64,000 bases of DNA from Manihot esculenta (taxonomy: Eukaryota; Streptophyta; Magnoliopsida; Malpighiales; Euphorbiaceae): assembly GCF_001659605.2 (NCBI RefSeq), contig NC_035170.2, forward strand, positions 8,439,001 to 8,503,000, in the 5' to 3' direction. Positions 61,267-64,000 of the stretch are shown here, piece after piece (the first letter of the stretch is position 1; every line of letters starts with the position of its first letter). A program made the position numbers and the translations under genes. The notes beneath the pieces were generated by a model that was not told where the DNA came from, did no database searches, and was given only the letters and a program-made list of their open reading frames with translations.

Positions 61267-63875
61267 TTCTCTCCTTCTTCGAAAAGATTCATCATCGAAT
61301 TTCCAATCATAATTATAAGAAAAGAATCGACATACATGGGATTCTCTTTAAATTCAATATGACATTTTGCAAATAACACACTAAACTTTGACATCTTTCC
61401 TCTTTTTCCTTTTTTTTTTTGAAATCAAACAGTTGAAATGATTTTTTTTTCTTTACTCTTTTTTTTTATCTCTCACTTTTTTTAAAAAAATTTCACACAA
61501 TTGAAATAAAAAAAAATTTTCTCTGTTTTTTTTTTTGAAGAGAAACTATACTATAAACCGAAATAAAAAATTAATAAGATAGAAAAAACTAAAAAAACTT
61601 ACAAAACAAATAAATATAGATAAATAGGAATTTATCTATAACCGTGCTTTGATACCAAACTAATGCGGAACCCAGGATTCACATGTGATAAAAAATCCCG
61701 TCACACAACTTGACAAAGAACAAGATAAATATATCTTCCAGAAAGTTACTCTACTACACCCCTGACCGACGAATGTGATTAGAAATATAGATAATAGAGT
61801 GAAAATTGCTCTACCACACCCCTAACCAACGAATGTGATTAGAAACATAGATAATGGAGCGAAGGTTGCTCTATCACACCCCTAACCAATCAATGTGATT
61901 AGAAACATAAATAATCAAGCGATTCCAGTTTCGAGAACGCCATAAGAAATTCTTGATAAGTTAACATAGTATGGAGGATATCTATATTAGAACGCCACAA
62001 GGTTAAATCTTGATAAGTTGCTAAATAATGGAGAGGAACAAAATATTGTTCATAACATCATCTTTTTTTCATTGGCTTCTTGTGGCTGTCACCTTATCAA
62101 GTTGTGTGCTAGGATTTTTGATCACATGTTGATCCTGGATTCCACATCAAACTCTTTCTCCATTTTCGGGCAAAGGTGAGTCCATGCACTTTCCTTGATG
62201 TTTTTGTGGAGTTTCTTCAAATCCCTTAAAGAATTCATGAGTTTTTACTTCGATTTTGAAGATTTTAGTTAAATTTCAAGTTTTAGCTTTTGGAGACCCT
62301 TCGGAGATCAGTTACCCTCTCCAAATCTTGGTTGTTGTCACCCTTGTGTCTCCAAAGAGGTAAATTCAATCCTTACCTCTTTTTTTGTTTTCTGAAGGTT
62401 TTCAACAAGTGTATTAAGTGCTTAATGGGTTGTTGTGGTATGCATGATTGTCCTTATTCTAAAGTTTTAAAGTCTGAGTTAGTTTTGATGATGGATGATT
62501 TTCTCTTAGAATTTTGTTGATGTATGTTGAGTTTAGAACAATTTTTGAGGTCCCTTATGCGTGTTAAGTGTGTATGGTAGTCTTTAGGCTGTTGCATGTG
62601 AGTTGGGCTTGTTTCTTGGCTGTGAGCATAGGGTAGAATCGGGTTCTGCCTTACTGGAGAACCCAAGTTCGGCCGTCGAACCTGCCTGTGGAGACAGCCA
62701 TTTGGCCGCCTAACCTGCCCTCGAAGGTTTTGACCTTCAGATCTGTAAGGGACCTTCGGCTGCTGAACTTGCCGCCGAAAGTCCCCTGTTCAGCCTTTTT
62801 CAGCTCGTTCCTACGTGTGTTCTTGTATGTTTATAGGGGTTTCTTGGGGGTTGTTTTAAGTATCGTAAAAGTTATGTTTGGTCTCTCATTTAAGTCCATC
62901 TGTGTAGGATCAGACTTGGGAAACCATAGAGACTTGAAGTGAGACAACTGCTTCAGTATTAGGCGAGCCAGAGGTGAGTAGAACTGGACTGATCTATTAT
63001 TTTAAAGAAATCAAACTTTTTAAGCATGCTCATGCATCACGAATACCATGTATATACGATTAGGTTGTTTTACATTAGAGTTCACGAATATGATGCATTG
63101 CATGAATTATTATTGTTGTGGATGGACGTTGGATGATCCACTAGCCCTTAAGTATGTTATGATATGTTATGACAGATATGGAAAGACCAGGACTGCCCAT
63201 TCTACGCCTCTAGCACTATGACAATTATGTTATGTTTAAGAGAAAGTCCTGAGAAGTACCCGTCATGGGCCGAGCACTATTGGAATTTATAGAGGGTTAC
63301 TGGTGACAAATCCATCTTGATGTGAATTGTTTGTGTTATGACGCATCCATACGATCATATGTTTTATTGAACTATTTTTTTTATGTTCTACTCACTAGGC
63401 TTTTGTAGCTTATCCCTTTCTCCTAACCCCAGGTTTACAGGATCAGAGTTAGTTCGGGAAGTCGGTTGAGTTACCGGTATAGCCTGTTGTAATAGTATAG
63501 CTATAGACATGTATTAATTTGTAGGTTCGAATTGTGCTTTGCTCGGGTTCTTCCTTGTAATCCTTGTTTCATGATCTTTTTATATAAAATTTTTTTAAGT
63601 ATAAGTTATGTTTGAACCGAGCTTGAGGCATGTTATATGACCATACTAGAGCATTTGATGAGGGCTCTAGTATGAGCTTTATATTTTTTATTTATGATGC
63701 ATGCACAAGTCAAGTCTTGGTTCATGTAATGATTATGCTTTTGTGTGTTCGTTTGATCATGCATGAGATTATATCAGATATAACAGGATGTATAATAGGT
63801 TTACTACGAGCTCCGACGACCTTAAATCGATATGAACCATAGCACTGGTAGCGGTCCGGTTCCTGGGTCGTAACA

Positions 63876-64000
63876 TTGTGGGTATAGGCATGATTTGATG
63901 TGCTTTCTAGGACTTCTGCATTAATGGAATACCTTATGGGAATAGGCTCTAACTCGAAGCTTTGTAATATTATTTTTGGGCATGAAAATGAAACATCTTC
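63876..64000 (+). mobile_element. LINE copy B, third part (continues beyond the window)
   Basis: Matches LINE copy A from about 13009 to 13125 (tgggtataggcatgatttga) and runs off the window edge. Confidence 0.8.

Larger units (their letters stand above)
58739..62149 (+). mobile_element. Minimal pol-less LTR element: three-LTR tandem array with internal inversion
   Basis: 3411 bp, starts TGATACAAGTAAGG, ends CCACATCA, target duplication aactc (58734-58738 and 62150-62154). Segments: forward LTR start (58739 to about 59194); then in reverse orientation an LTR (to 59980), an internal region (59981-60375), a complete LTR (60376-61266, 891 bp), an internal region (61267-61660) and an LTR part (61661 to about 62097); then the forward LTR end (about 62098-62149). 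This equals a forward LTR-internal-LTR-internal-LTR array in which the stretch between the first and third LTR was inverted. Each internal region is about 395 bp and has only a primer site and a polypurine tract. Confidence 0.85.
58477..63875 (+). mobile_element. Old Tekay-like solo LTR, split by a nested element
   Basis: Begins TGTAATACCTAACTAAACTCCGG and ends GGGTCGTAACA. The flanks ttgag (58472-58476) and ttgtg (63876-63880) are a target duplication with one mismatch. LINE copy A keeps the unbroken sequence ...TCAATCTTTGTGGGTATA. Without the insert the LTR is about 2 kb. It keeps a TATA box (58704), donor-like sites (62176, 62360), an acceptor (62907), a donor (62974), an acceptor (63440) and mutated GCCGCCGAA copies. 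It is clearly the most diverged LTR of this family in the window. Confidence 0.85.

Overview
This is nuclear DNA of a flowering plant, most likely a eudicot. It is AT-rich, its genes are split by GT-AG introns, and it is dominated by nested LTR retrotransposons. No bacterial-style operon, plastid gene or CRISPR is present. I cannot name the species from sequence alone. Two host genes are supported. They are convergent: a six-exon cytosolic type-A DnaJ/Hsp40 gene (+ strand, 14924-17277, 417 aa, C-terminal CAQQ prenylation box) and a six-exon NTF2/SnoaL-like gene (- strand, 27281-18428, 179 aa) stretched over 8.9 kb by TE-bearing introns.

Left part. 1-1552 holds no supported gene. 1553-11518 is a complete, young Ty3/gypsy chromovirus (Tekay/Del type) with 2298-bp LTRs, a 5-bp target duplication (TSD) and an intact 1662-aa Gag-Pol frame. 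A decayed LINE (copy A, 11925-13990) separates it from the DnaJ gene.

Middle. 18428-27281 is the NTF2-like gene. 29229-34043 is a solo LTR that carries a second solo LTR of the same kind (31445-33801); each has its own TSD. Both sit in what looks like an older terminal-inverted-repeat (TIR) element. 35411-40494 is a heavily decayed Ty1/copia element (- strand), itself interrupted by a Mutator-like TIR element (37716-38791).

Right part. 40500-50384 (- strand) is a second Tekay element with almost identical LTRs, but with a nonsense codon in gag and a 23-bp deletion in the chromodomain. From 51495 to the window end lies LINE copy B. It is split by a 5.9-kb Athila-derived element lacking pol (51890-57776) and by an old gypsy LTR (58477-63875). 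That LTR is in turn split by a minimal pol-less LTR element (58739-62149) whose three-LTR tandem array has suffered an internal inversion. LINE copy A preserves the uninterrupted sequence at both insertion points of copy B, which independently confirms the boundaries.

Most interesting observation. Five diverged LTRs of the Tekay-like family keep, in the same order, a TATA-like box, two splice-donor-like sites, an acceptor-like site, a third donor and a pyrimidine-rich acceptor. Both full-length copies also have a strong acceptor just before the gag ATG. This suggests that the unusually long LTRs encode a multi-exon non-coding leader.
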